The notes under the pieces are model-generated. The model searched no databases. It had not been told where the DNA came from and saw only the letters and a list, made by a program, of their open reading frames with translations. Below are positions 25,155-37,929 of a stretch of 64,000 nt of DNA, in pieces (within the stretch, counting starts at the first letter, position 1; each line of letters begins with the position of its first letter). A program made the translations under genes and the position numbers. The DNA is taken from assembly GCF_021155775.2 (NCBI RefSeq), contig NC_060232.1, positions 7,075,257 to 7,139,256 of the forward strand. The letters are read 5' to 3'. This DNA is from Neodiprion pinetum. Its lineage: Eukaryota > Arthropoda > Insecta > Hymenoptera > Diprionidae.

Positions 25155-25190
25155 CTGATCGCTGTCGTGTCCCTGCCAGCTGTCATGGCT
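25155..25190 (-). CDS. 36-nt in-frame microexon
   Basis: Minus-strand acceptor CTCGTCTGTTTCAG, then 36 bases, then a CAG/GTAAAG donor. Phase 0 is open and reads SHDSWQGHDSDQ, and 9 of 12 codons end in G or C although the neighbouring intron is AT-rich. The peptide is Ser/Asp/His-rich and polar, typical of an inserted loop or disordered cassette. Being a multiple of three in phase 0, it can be included or skipped without changing frame in transcripts starting at 51.2 or 63.3 kb. It lies upstream of the 19.4 kb start, so transcripts from there cannot contain it. Best supported of the microexon candidates. No family match recognised. Confidence 0.45.
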
Positions 25191-28100
25191 CTGAAACAGA
25201 CGAGATAAGACATAATGTAGCGTGATTTTGGCAAGTTGGAGAGAAGGTAGGTATCGATCGATCCGATCAATACCCCGAGTTGACTACATAGAGGTCGGAA
25301 AACAAAAGGAGGCTTTCCGCGAGGGATAATTAACAATTACCGCGACTAATTGGGGACAGGAACCCCTAAAACTCGTAGAGTTTCTCCTCCTGGTAAACGT
25401 CTGATCTGCTCTCTCCCACGGGCAAGAACGGGGTCAAGAAATTTTCCGTTCCGCTTCCGATCGGGTTCAACTTGCCGCAAAGAAGCCGAACTAAGAAGCG
25501 ATCGAGTCTCTAGGGAGGATAAGATCGGTCGCGATATCTTCTCGAGAGGTCATATTCAATATTCGAAAATTCGTAAATCGGTCCGGAGAGACGAGATAGA
25601 GATTATAAATATAGACGAATTAAATAAAGGACAAATTGTCATTCAATGAAGTTTTGTAAGTTTCATTTTCAACGAAATTTCGAATTTATATTTATCCTGA
25701 AACAACGAATCTGTACATAGATTTCGGACAAGTGGTTTACTCCCATCAATTTTTCCGCAATCCCGCAAGCGTGTCGGGACATGTAAAGAAACGGAATAAA
25801 AAAAAAAAGAAAAAAAAAAGATGAAACAATAACTGCAGCTGTAACATATCGCGGGTACAAAAAGATCGGAAACGGCAACGGGAAAAATATACGTCACGCT
25901 GACTTTATTAAATCGAGGTAAATAGTCCAAGATATGCATATACATGTAAATAACGCATGTGGGAAAAATTCCGGGATAATTTTTCTTTTTCGTATACCAC
26001 GTGCATGCACGGTATATGCTGGTACATATAATCGAGGGCTGCTGCTGCCGCTACTGCTGGTTGGTTTATATGGGACGAGGAAGTCAGTTTGCCCACGGTT
26101 TTCTGATTTATGGGAATAATATTGGCGAAGCAGCCGTTGAATCGCAGACCTGCCCTCCTCCCTCCGTCCTCGCTAAACAATATGAATATAATATATCCGA
26201 CCCTTGTACGTATCGCTGCATCATTATGTAGCAAACATCACGTTTGTATATCATAAAACTCTAAAAAATTCTCGCTTATTTCCTTGACCTACTCATTCGC
26301 AATAGCTTAATCTCACCTTTTTTGTTTCTACCCGCTTTTTTACCGCGCGGCTGCGTAATTATCGAAATTTTCAGGATATACATGAAAAAGAATCTGGACA
26401 GATGAGGGAAAGAAAAAATAACAAAAAGAAGAGCAAAAGTTGTGATTTTCGTACCACTTCAGCCTCCCGAGTATTGACACATCGGGATATTAAGGGGGGC
26501 CCTACTCTGGTCGTTCTGTATTATTAAGCCGTTTCGTTTCGTTATATCCGCAAGGCCTTCAAAGAAGTTCGCATATACGCGCATCGACGAGGGTGAACCG
26601 CTGCTGTATCTTCGCCCGTAGAAAGCAGAGGCGTACGATACGATGAGGGTAGACGAAGTCGGGAGAAAGCTTCGCTACCCCCACCCCCTTCCCATCCATC
26701 TCCGTTGAGAGGGGTGTTTGTACCTCAAGATGTAATCATTTAATGGAGTTAAACACCGCGTTACAAACCAAACGCGACCCTGAGAGCCCCGGTTCATAGA
26801 TTGCGCTGAACAACAGGCGAGTGGTAGGAAGTGTCTCTTCTCTCTTACACCGCGTGTATACCCACCTATAGATATACATGTATATATATATATATATATA
26901 CTCCAAGAAGTTAGTGGGTAAATTTTACGGCCCATTGGCCGAAGGGTTGAAACGCCCGCACGCGGGGCAACCAAAAATACAGGTACTCGAAATATTTCTC
27001 GCCAGGCAATAAAGCGCGCCCTCTAATGACTCCGACGACTTATTTCCTACCCCGAGGTTGATTGTCGAGCCTCGTTTCAGCTCGCCGTCCGCGCAGATTT
27101 AACCCAAACCACGCAGAATGAATAAAGGAAAAAAGAAACGCAAAATAATGAAGGCGCACGCGGGTGTAGCGGTTGTAGCAGAATTTGAACGAGTTCAATT
27201 GTCAGCTAAAGATTACGCGCCGGTTTTCGAATTTCAGCCGAAATAGCCGAAATATCGAAAATCGAAAAAGCTCGTCGCAAGGTTCGCACCCCCGCACTGA
27301 AATTACTGCAGTATATTAAGCGAGAAGCGACGTTAAAGTTGGTGCAATTGTCAGAGAGTCCGCGGGAAACTCGGTCCACATATATATTATATACATGTGT
27401 ATGTGCTCGCGTATATACCGAGTGATAAAAGGAAAAGTTCTCGTAAATTTCCTGGGTTAAAAAGCTTTCTGAAATCGGGTGGCGTACTCAGGTGCGGCTA
27501 ACGGCGCCTTTTACCGAGTCCGCGGGCTACCGAATGTACGAGGATTTCATCCTGAAAATTTACGGACCGGATGCAGCTTCCGTTTTGGATGTAGCTCCCC
27601 GTATACGTGACGCGGCGGCAAGATCGCTGACCTCCGGGGTAAAACCACCGTCTAAATCCGGATGAAATTAACACGCGAATTTTATCCCATCTCAATTTAC
27701 TCCTCGACGAATGTAATCCCAACCGAATTCAAAATGGCGGTCAGAACTCCGGGCTGATCGGTATATTCGACCCAAATTTCCTGCAATTTCATTTGGCACG
27801 ATATCGCGAAGCGGAATGTATCGTCGGAGATTTAATGTAGCGAAAGACGTTGCTTTGAGGAAACGAAAAGTTGTCGTTAAACTGGGAACAAGTTTCATCA
27901 CACATCTGATCATCTTAGTAGAATTTTTCAACCTGTACGATCATTACGTATCGAAGAAATTTAATCCTTCCAAGTTGTGTCGAGATTGTTCGTCATCGTC
28001 GTTCGAAACAAGGAAACTTTTGCAGGCGATCAAGATGAACGTCAAATCAAGTGAAAGAGGTGGCGTGAAACTTTTGTCACGATTATATTTATTTTTGAAT

Positions 28101-29067
28101 AAAAAACAGCCAGAGCTCTTGATCGGAGAATTTTGAACGATTGAAACGTGTGAGGGTGAAAATGTACAAGGTTCAGAAAACCAAAGAATGACAATGTAGA
28201 ATTTTCAAAGAGACGAAAATATATTTCATGGACTTCATAGAATGTCAAAATATACAAAGTGAAAGTATAGACAATCGAAAAATGTAGAAAAGTCGGAATA
28301 AAAAAATTTATGTAATAAATAAGAATATATGAAGTAAAAACAACGTCGAATCGTCTGAATTCTAACAAATTAATATTCTCGGTCGTTAAAATTTACCTTT
28401 GTAAATTTGGTATTTTATACATTTCAATTTTCTACGTTTTTCAAATCTGTCGAATAAATCTTGGCGATTTTGAAAATTCCATACTGTCACCACTATTCTC
28501 ACTCTGATCCGATAAGAAAATGAAAAGGATCGTTTCCGATTCACGGCTGGAGTCTTGTTGCAGTTTGCGACTTCATTTTCACGCGGTCGTCCGGCCGTTC
28601 CGCGCCTTATCAGAGACGCGGAAGCCTCGTGGTCCGTAATCGTTGTCACAAAGCGAGACATAGGCGAGGGTGATACAGACGAGCGGGGTCTTAATTACGA
28701 GGACGTGTAGCTGGCAATAATTAATAGGATCCCTTCCACCTTGCGGAGGGTTGAAAATCCCCTCGCAAGCATATGTAGGTAACCTCTTGTCGCTCTGCCC
28801 TCGGAAACGAGGAAACGAGCTCTTCGCATCAGCGTCGACCGGGCCGATTTTCCCACGTCATCCGACACCCTCGTTATGCGTTTTGAAAGTTATCAACTCT
28901 CTGTCGGCAGGAATTCCTCCGTATCGCGCAAAACACGGATTCAAATGTTTGGACTTCGTAATCACAGTTCTCGATGAGAAAAAATACGAATTCGGGCCAG
29001 AGGGTAAAACGAGGATGAACTTCGGAGGAAATCGACGCGATGGTATACTAATCTGAAGTCTTGGAGC

Positions 29068-29260
29068 GGGGTTGAAATTCCGAATTTCAAAAGTTCCGAA
29101 AGCACCAAATTCCAAATTTCTTTGTGGCGAAACTTCAAGTAAAGAAATCAAGCTTTGACGAAACAATGTTTCGAATGGACCGAAACCCGATGCTCAAAAT
29201 TCCAAAAGGATAAAATTCCGAAAGGAGCTTAACTCCAACAATAGTCAAAGTTCGGAAAGT
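29068..29260. mobile_element. Family A MITE-like copy
   Basis: The left end GGGGTTGAAATTCCGAATTT matches the terminal repeat of the 10.6 kb element, and the interior CAAGTAAAGAAATCAAGCTT matches the 6.8 kb copy. The right end breaks down into repeated AAATTCCGAAAGG-like units. Non-coding. Confidence 0.55.
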
Positions 29261-31100
29261 GCGAAGATGAGAAAATTAAAAAATCTGAAATATCAACATT
29301 CCGAACGATCGAAGATTTTCAGTTCTGTGAATTTCTGGCTTGTTGAAATTTTGCCACTTCGATCTTTCCTTGTTGTGAATTTTCGATATTCAAAAACCCG
29401 TGACTCAATTGAGGAAACGAATTATGCCAACTTCTTTATCCCACAAACCGTGTTACAGTCGAAGTCAAAGTTGCAGAACATGTTAACTGTATCCGTTAAA
29501 TTAGCGATAAAAAGCGCGGTGAAACTCGTGGGGAGAAAAAGTGGGTAAATAAAAATAATCTACACATCAAAGAAAAAACGAAATTAGGATGATCCCCGTT
29601 TCCCGAGTCATCGCCGCGAGCAATTCCAAGACAGTTATTACCATCCTTCAGACTCCTCTCTAAACGAGCTTCGCTGTCGGACGGATGCAAAGTTGCGAGT
29701 TGAAGAGATAGACGCGGGACGCGGATGAACGGATTAAGTTCCGGAGTGTCGTCAAATGGTTCGTTAGATCGCGGCGCACACGACGGCGGTTTTCTCCTCG
29801 GAGTTTGGCCAAAGCTGAGGCAAGAATCTAGCTGCGAGACTCAACGACACCCAGCGTGGCAATAGACGAGAAAGGAATTCGTGTCTAGGCGTTAATGTCC
29901 GTCGTCTCTGCATAGATGACTAGCCTGGAACTATATCGAGTGGCTGGTAACGTCAGCTGAGGTATTTTCACCTATCGCCTAGGCTCCGTTCCACGATTTA
30001 ACGACCACTCGGTAAATTTGCGAACAGCGCAAATTCCGCGAGAAAATTAGCCTTTTGTCGAAGAGTACAAAAGCCAAGTATTACGTATGCTGCACACATT
30101 TTTATATCTCTGACTCGTTTTGCGTCAGAGGGCGATGTTGAGTCAGGTGTTACGAAACACACCTGAGTTACATACGTGGCATAAAATCAACCGTGTCTCC
30201 GCGATTGCGAGCCGTTTCACGATCTCGGAAACGTACGAGAGGAAATTAACAAAACAGATGTGGGGAAAAAAAAAAGAACAGAAAAATATCGCGTCTACTT
30301 TTCTTCGTTTCTCGATCCATGCAGGCAATTATTTCTTTTCCATCCTCGCGTATCGCGCGATTTTGTATTATATATGTTTAAAATATTTCGTATCAGGGAC
30401 GAAAAAATTTGAACGAACGTGCGGATATTGCGAATAATTTGTTCTCGTACTGTAAATGTCAGCAAATTTCGTAGCTTAGCACAACTCGAAGAGATATTCT
30501 GTCACATATGTCAGCCTTGGTTCTTCGGTTTCCGGTTTTGCGACGGGTTAAATCATCTTTTTGTTAAAATTTTTTCCCGCGAAACGCGAGAGCCGAATTA
30601 AAAAATGAAATGGAATTTTTAAAGACAACGATATAGAAACCATACACAGCTGGTATAGAAGGGTAAATGAGAATGTCGCGGAAACAGATAGAATCGTTTG
30701 AATTTCTCTCCTGTACCGTTGTTGATATTTATGTGAACAGAGATATAACAGACGGCGAGTTTATCTTATCTGGTTTTAATTATCTTTACCATCGCATCGT
30801 TTCGGTAGACAATAAGGTGCCCCCCCCCCCCTTTTGCACGTTTTCAACGCGACGTGTAACGTTCGCGGATTGTGAAAAAAAAAGGGAAGAACGCGAAGCA
30901 TTGCGAGCACGTGCAGAGATATATACCTACTCGTGCGTTGAAAACGAAATTGCTGACCGAACGATAACGCTGATTCAAAGCTGCATGCAACCCCCTTTGA
31001 GAACAAAAATACACGTCGGTATACGATTATTCTACTCGTGGAAAAGAGGATTATAATTTAATGGTATAAATTGAGAAAATACAGGTAATTCTGTTACTGC

Positions 31101-31145
31101 CTTGTATTATTATTCTCAAATTATTGTATTATTATTCTCAGATGG
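31101..31145. repeat. Tandem duplication of about 22 bases
   Basis: TTGTATTATTATTCTCA occurs twice back to back, differing only at the edges. A recent small duplication in non-coding DNA. Confidence 0.7.
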
Positions 31146-31963
31146 TACCAAAATTTTTTCTTCGGTATGATAATTATTGAAGAAATAAAGAAAAAAAGAA
31201 AACTGCGACGGACGAGTTACCGTGGCTTATAAAATTGATTTTAGCCTATCGGAGTAATACAATAGTCGTACAGAAATTGAATAATTGTAATTTCGTCAAG
31301 TAATCGTGTCGTTAATAATTGTTGGTCTGATTTGGAGAGATGATAAGAATTTAAGATAGTTCTCAAGAACAAAAAAATCAAAGCTTTCCATCTTTTGAAC
31401 AAGCTGCTGAAAAATTCTTTCGATTTAAAGATATTTCAATTTCAATAAGAAATCTTGAAAGCATTGATCAAAGAATTACCGCTTCCGTTTCGTTGCGTGA
31501 CTCAATTGAGCGGAAACAAAAGTGTCGATGAAATCCCCCCGTCAAAGGAAAAAAAAAAAAAAATTATTAAAAAATATTGCAAAAATCTCGGATATCAGGT
31601 ATTAAGCTTTTGAAACAAGACTGAGTCGAGTTGAATAAAATGTCAACGACGAACTATCGCAATTAGTGTAACTAATGAACGTTAGTCTTCTATTTTCTTT
31701 TGTTTTTTAATCATCCGGGCATCACCTTGGTCGAAGCCAGAGTTGAACCCGGAGTTAACGGCTGTCGTAGTTGAACGCGGCAAACCGGATTTCAGAGAGA
31801 TCCTAAGCCTCCTACACCACGGACGACGAAAACGACGTATACAGGGTAGTCCTCCAATGGTTTGGGACGAATACAAGAAAGGGTCAGATATCTGGTAAAG
31901 CGAGGGTTCGTTCGTTCGGGGCGCAACTCGTTAACAGGAACGCGTAATTATCTCGAGGCTCAC

Positions 31964-32002
31964 CTCTGTAGGGACGAGGGGGGCGAGTTGCGGGGTGCGC
32001 GG
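31964..32002 (-). CDS. Candidate 39-nt in-frame microexon (Pro-rich)
   Basis: On the minus strand an acceptor CTCTCGCTTCAG precedes 39 bases and a GAG/GTGAGC donor. Phase 0 is open and reads PRTPQLAPLVPTE, a Pro-rich linker-like peptide. Ten of 13 codons end in G or C, although the local DNA is also GC-rich. A second CAG two bases before the donor sits in a pyrimidine tract, so the true acceptor could be there instead, making this nearly a zero-length exon. Consistent with a disordered cassette segment, but unproven. Confidence 0.33.
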
Positions 32003-35000
32003 CTGAAGCGAGAGTTTACAGGGTGGTTATTATACGTACAGCTACGCGAAGGGCCGCGAGTGTCCTTCTTGTTCTCATTTTGATACCAGGCAGCGACGCT
32101 AGTTTCGAGGGAAGAACAACGACATCGAAACGATTTACCGAATAAGGAGCGAGCTCAGGGAAATGAACTTCCTCTATTTAAACCCTTGCCCAGAATTCCC
32201 AGCGTCATCGCAGAAGAAGGACGAGGGGTCATTTTTACCCCGAGTTTAATTGTTTCGCGTTTTAAGCGTCGCGACGCTCGAATTTTCAACTCGGTGCGGA
32301 ATAATGTTTGAGTTTCAAGTTTCATTTTTATCCGAGAAACGATTCTACTCATCCTCTATCAACGAGCAATATTTCTTCATAACGCATTCTTGATTTATGT
32401 ATTTCTTTTTTTTTTCTTTTTTTTTTTTCACACTTAACGATCGCGCGGAATCTGTCTCGATAACTGATTCATTTTCAACGTAATTGCAATTATTGTTTCC
32501 GAGTTGCGCGTTTTGTTGCGCAATTTTTTTTTTTTGTCACGAAAACAATAACGCGTAATATTCAGATAAACAGAAATAAAAAAAAAAAAGCTCGAATTAT
32601 GAGAACAGCAAAAGTCAAAGAGGGGAAGAGAAAATGTGAATTGGTGCATAATTTCCGATCCAAGATTAGCCGTGGTTTAATATTTCCACATTCATCCAAA
32701 CCAGCTTCTTATACCCCGTGTTTTTGTCTTTGTGCAATTTCCTTTTAGATCCTTGGATCTTTTTTACAATTCTTATTTTTCGCTTTGATCAGACGACGTG
32801 CGAGTTGTAATTTTATCTCTCCACCTCTCTCTCTGTATTCCTCGTTGCGTTTCTTCTTTGATAATTATTACTTTGATGGGAGGAATGAATTCTTTTGGTT
32901 TCGATACTCTGCGTGTGATCAGACAAGTTTAGGTGAGATGCACACACTGGTTTGTTGATAAAATTTTAAGACTACATTTTACCGTGTTTTAAATAATTGA
33001 TAAAATCAGCGTCGTAAATCATTTTTAGATGAAAAAAAAAAAAAAAAAGGTAGCTGACGCGTCTATAGTTACATTGTAGCTGGGTATATGCGGTTTGCAT
33101 GAAGTTGAAGAGATTTAGCCGCGGGGATTTTAGGGGATGAACAATGTTCAAGTATAAACTGACGGATTAATTAGCCTTCCCGATATAACACAACGAAGTA
33201 ATAAGCCAATCCCCTCAACCCACCAAACTTTTGTAGGTACAAAAACCACCTTATTCTTTTTCCCTTCTCCTTTGACGCATATTTTCCCGCTATTTGTCTG
33301 CCTTTCCGTTTGCGGGTAATAAGTATAATGATAATAACAACCGCAATGACGACGGTATCGAAAGAGCAAACAAAACTGCCAATTACAGTCGATCTCCACC
33401 TGCGCGTAACAAGCAATTCCTATATTCGACGCGTGACGAACGAAAAAGAAAAGATCAAAGAACAATTGGAATTAAAAATCGAACAAACGTAATGGAAAAG
33501 CGTTAATCCATTATCGACAGTTTTACGAATACTTGGTCGTTTTTTTCGAGACCTCTCTGTACGTTTCGTTTATAAACATCATTATACACACCTGCATCTA
33601 GATATATAATTATACTCAGCCACGACGTAAATATGCATAAGCCTGTGTTGTAGGCTAATGGAAATTTCGCAAACGCGTTTTAGATGCCGGATGTGTTGAT
33701 CTCGGAGTCTCTCGACTGCCGCGGAGTTCAACGTACAAACGTAACGTCTATACGTATATCCGAGAGAGACTTTGAAGTTCTACGAGCCGCAAATGCAATT
33801 ACGTTACGCGCCAGGAAACGCGCCTCTAGTTATACGTTTCGAGTTTCATTCAATTCCAAAATCCAAACTGCGCAAATTGCCTCACCTTGTGATCGAGGAT
33901 GTGTTGTTCGACTGTCGCGAAATTTAGATACCGTACACTTTGTTGTCAGAAATTTGAAACCTGCACCCTGGTAAATCTGCAGTCGTTGAAATTAACTTAC
34001 AGCCGTATGAATATTTTTATTTTTCAACTTTTTAATCGGGTAAAAGGAAAAATACTAAATTCGCGTTGTCCTTAAAAAGTTTATTAAACCAGATGTATTT
34101 TTCCTCGGTACACAGTCTCTGCTTTCGATCATCAATTTGAAATTCAAAGCGTTCGATTTTCTTGATCTTCCAAGGCTCGGGGATAAATTTGTCTTTGTTT
34201 ATCCGTTTCGGGAATAAGGATATCGAATTGTTTTTTACACACATATATGCACACAATACAGTGTACATCCGTAGGCTTGATTCGAAGGATTTTTTAAACA
34301 GGGATTGATTCGACATGGTTTACCAAGGGGTGTTTACCCAGCTGCCGAGTAAACAAATCGAATTCAATTCCATACGCTGTAGATAACCCAGCGAAATAAC
34401 CCTTGGAGTTTGATTGGTTCGAACGGCGAATGTACATAAGGTAAAGCAAGGTGATTTAAGGTTATGCGCGTGTGCGTGTGTGCGCGCAGGGCGCGGGACA
34501 AATCCGGAGTCAATTTTCTCCGGATGGTCGACGAGCTGCGACAAAACATTGCTTAAGGATTTCAGACACACGTGTAGACGTATATCTATATTGCGTAAAG
34601 ATCGCAAGCAAGGGAAAAGGCGAGGATTCCTGGCCTGGATTTTCGACACTTGAATTATTCACGCCCTCTCAGGTAATCCTGCAGCCCAACCGTACAATTC
34701 TGCATTACAAATTATTCAAGCTCGGAGTAAGATGTTCGACCCTCAAACCGGAACTCATCTCCCCAAAGACGAACAGGAAATTTCTATAAAAAGAGAGAAA
34801 ATACGCAAACCCAAAACGGTGGAAAACGCTTGCAATGTAATAGATTTTAGAAAATAAAATTCCGCTTTTCTCGCGAGTTTCAACCTAGCGAGGTAAAAAA
34901 TTGGAGAAACTTATAACTTATCCCGAAGGCAGTTAGCGAGACGGTGCAATTAGTCGGGGCAGTTGGAAGCTTCACCATCCCCATCCTTTAAATAAGTATA

Positions 35001-35174
35001 TATATAGGAACGTTACGTTACGGTCAGAAATTCCTGAAAAATCCCTCGCGCATTGTCTTCATCTTCGTCAGCTGGCCTTTTGCTGTCTCATATCGGGGTT
35101 AAAAGCGCCAGCGTAAAATGACGATGGCTAGAATGTCTGCAGTTGGCATAAGTAAATTAAAGAGAAGAAAAACC

Positions 35175-35176
<2 letters not shown>

Positions 35177-35208
<32 letters not shown>
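35177..35208. repeat. (TA)n microsatellite
   Basis: About 16 TA units. Similar shorter TA runs occur at 26880-26901 and 11876-11891. Confidence 0.9.
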
Positions 35209-35211
<3 letters not shown>

Positions 35212-37470
35212 AGTGTAACCAAACTTTCGTTATCCCCATTTGCAATATTCAAGCTTTCCAGCAAAGCCATGTACCATACATTTTTCTTATCGTATTTCTT
35301 GCATTGTTCTTCCTCCCTTTTTGATCGCTCTCTTTCGTTCCCTCAGCTCGTTTTGAAACAAAAAATTTCCACGACTCGAGAGCGTGAGCTTTTTCACCGC
35401 ATCGACTCATGCAAGCCTCGGTTTTCTTAGCGTTAGCACACTAATTGTGAAACGGCAAAGCCGGAGAAACTCGTCTATGGAGTTAAAAGGGTGCAGCGAT
35501 ATATAGTTCTTTCGTTATTAACACGTCCAGTTCGAGCTTTACGTCTAACATAAATATTATATAGAATAAAAGCTGCATGGGGATGATTTTTTTATTCTAT
35601 ATTTCTTTTCCTTCTTTTGTATAAGCGCAATTTCCTAGCACTCCAATTTCAAACCTGTCATTTGCACGCAGCGCCTGCTGCACAGGTACGTACACACGTG
35701 ATCCGGATACACATTGAAAAAAGCTCGTCCGTTGAATTTAGAGACTGCAGTGTTAATCGTATAACCGAACACCGTAGTGGATCGTAAATAAATAAATAGA
35801 ACGATAGAAGAATAAAAAAAAAAGATAACGATAAAAGACAAAGTAAATTACAGTAGCAATTATCGTACCTACTCGTGTTTTAATTGCACTTTTGTTGCAA
35901 AATGATATTAATAAACGATGCAAGCACTAATTACAATTACAAAATCATTTTTTTCCCTGCATTAACACAAGATGTTAAGCATAAAATATATACGGATCAT
36001 CATGTAAATTATTCGCACTGCAATACCGATACATCCGTTCGATAAAAGCTTGTTTGTACCAATTGCACAATTCCTGCCAACAATTGGCTACGAACTCGAA
36101 GTTGCATCAGGAGGGATTCAGTGCACATACGTGAATTATTCGCAATGCCAGGCGATGCTGGTGACTGCAGGTATTCCATGGGAGGCTGATTGCTACTCCG
36201 ATTCTCGAGTTTGCTCGCAGCTTGCTCTCTCGCGATCAGTTCGCGAAACTAATTGTGAACTCGCGAGTTCCGTGTATCTTTTGCCATGTAACATACACGC
36301 GTATACACGTATATGTATCGCATATTGTCAGTCGATTATACACATCGCGTTCAATAGCTTTTACAGGTTATAAGAGAAGCTTTAACCTTAATTACTTTTA
36401 CGCAAATGCACGCCACCGTCTCGTTGCGCGTCTATATCGTATTTGTCGTATCGCCAATCTGACTCGTATACTTCTAACTAATATAATCATTATTCGTAGT
36501 ATGTTCCAGGTTGCAATATTTGCATTCCATTAAGTTTTATCGTTGAATGTTTTTTCAATTCTTTTTATTGATCGCATGCACTCAAATTAGCTTCGCGACA
36601 CTGATCAAAGACTCCGATGCTGTTTATACGATGTCAAAACTTTTGTCGAATCATGTGTCGAAAAATTAAGACAAGAAAAAGGAATGGTGAATTAAAAGAG
36701 AAGGTATAATTCGTGATAATTTCAGTACGAAAAATCAAACTTCGTCGTCGAGAAAGCTTTTTGGTGAAAAATTTTTATTCAGTATTATCTCGTAAATTCG
36801 CGACTGTCCGCGAATAAATTCAATGGTTAATTCAAGGAATGTAGCTCGCGTGTCTGCACAAGAACAAGATTTACAAGAATCGCGTGATCGTATTGTACGC
36901 CCGAACTGATGATCGACCAAACAAGAGAATGCATATACCTGCGTGATGTCTATCTAAAAATATACAGTCTGATAAAATCGGTATTAGATACTATAAAAGC
37001 GAAACGTAACATGGATATACGATAACTGTTGCAGAAAAAGAAGAATAAGAAAAAAAAAAGAAATATGATTTACAAATAAACGAATAAATCCTCGGCTTGA
37101 TTGAAAATCGATTTTGAACGGAATAAAATAAACGGAGATAATCGAGGGTTGAAATTTATACGGTTGAACGAAGGGCGGGGAAAAAAAGAGAAAGAGAAAC
37201 TTTGGAAAACGTAAAGCTATATAACCGTCGTCGCATTGCGGCCTTGGGTAATTAGTTCCGGTGCTTTGTGCCCGGCGATGGATGCAGAATCATTGCTGTT
37301 TGCGTGTCCGTCTGCGTTTGCCTAATACCGTCCTTCATCCCCCTCCTCCGACCCTCTCGACGCCACCGAATTCGCGATTCGCACAAAATATATCCCCATT
37401 ATACGCCGCGTGTAAAAGCTTCTTCTTTGTTTTAGTCGTTTTTGTTTTTTTTTTTTTTTCTCCCCATCAG

Positions 37471-37619
37471 TTTCTTAATTGGAACAAGTAATTAAACGAA
37501 ACTCGATATCAGTCCGACGGACGAAGAAAATGGTCGCTTCAACGCCGACGGATTTTTACCATGAACACAGGTATTGTATAAGAGAATCTTTGCCGAAATT
37601 TTATTCACGTCGGTTGAAG
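37471..37619 (+). other. Exon-like segment on the plus strand, possibly first coding
   Basis: A very strong acceptor (long T run, then CTCCCCATCAG) ends at 37470, and a strong AAG/GTAAGTATT donor begins at 37620. Within this 149-base segment an ATG at 37530 opens 30 codons to the donor, ending at a codon boundary; the peptide begins MVASTPTDFYHEHRYC. An in-frame TAA lies just inside the acceptor, so upstream sequence would be leader. Codon composition is not distinctive. It could be a leader exon, a non-coding RNA exon or chance, because T-tracts are common here. Confidence 0.22.
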
Positions 37620-37908
37620 GTAAGTATTGGACAAGTAAGTACATTACTGCGTGGTAATTAATTATTTAATTTGTTATATAAATAATATATTTGAGATTCT
37701 CGGAGAAATGTTTGCAGAATCAACTGCCGAGGAAGAAACCTACAATACACGAGGTGAAAAAACCGTTTTTCTACTAATGATGAACGACAGCGAATTCTCC
37801 GTCCAATTTATCCTAGTGATTACTTAAAACGTTTTGTTTTCTTCTTTTCTTTTTATAATCAACGTTTCTTTATCGTAGCTAAATGACGATTCGTCGTCAT
37901 TGGCTTAC

Positions 37909-37929
37909 GTGCAGGAAAATGTATCTTTC
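37909..37929 (-). CDS. Candidate 21-nt in-frame microexon
   Basis: The minus-strand acceptor TTTCTTGTTCCTTCAG is followed by 21 bases and a GTAAGC donor. The length is a multiple of three, and codon phase 0 reads ERYIFLH without a stop, matching the phase-0 ends of the other pieces of this gene. An exon this small would be a cassette adding seven residues. The acceptor is strong. The donor is good but not ideal. Chance pairs of this kind are expected in a window this long, so confidence is limited. Confidence 0.28.

Larger units (their letters stand above)
25191..31963. other. Intron-like DNA with GC-rich patches
   Basis: GC-richer patches at about 25.35-25.55, 26.9-27.7 and 28.55-28.75 kb separate AT-rich stretches. 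The family A repeat at 29.07 kb is the only recognised element. Minus-strand bases near 29675-29644 show an acceptor (CATCCGTCCGACAG) and a weak GTAATA donor, not convincing. Confidence 0.4.

Noticed and set aside
6488..29166. Minus-strand frames at 6.5-6.9 and 28.9-29.2 kb sharing an FRQSLISL peptide
   Set aside because: The shared peptide comes from the family A DNA repeat lying under both frames. There is no codon bias or splice support.
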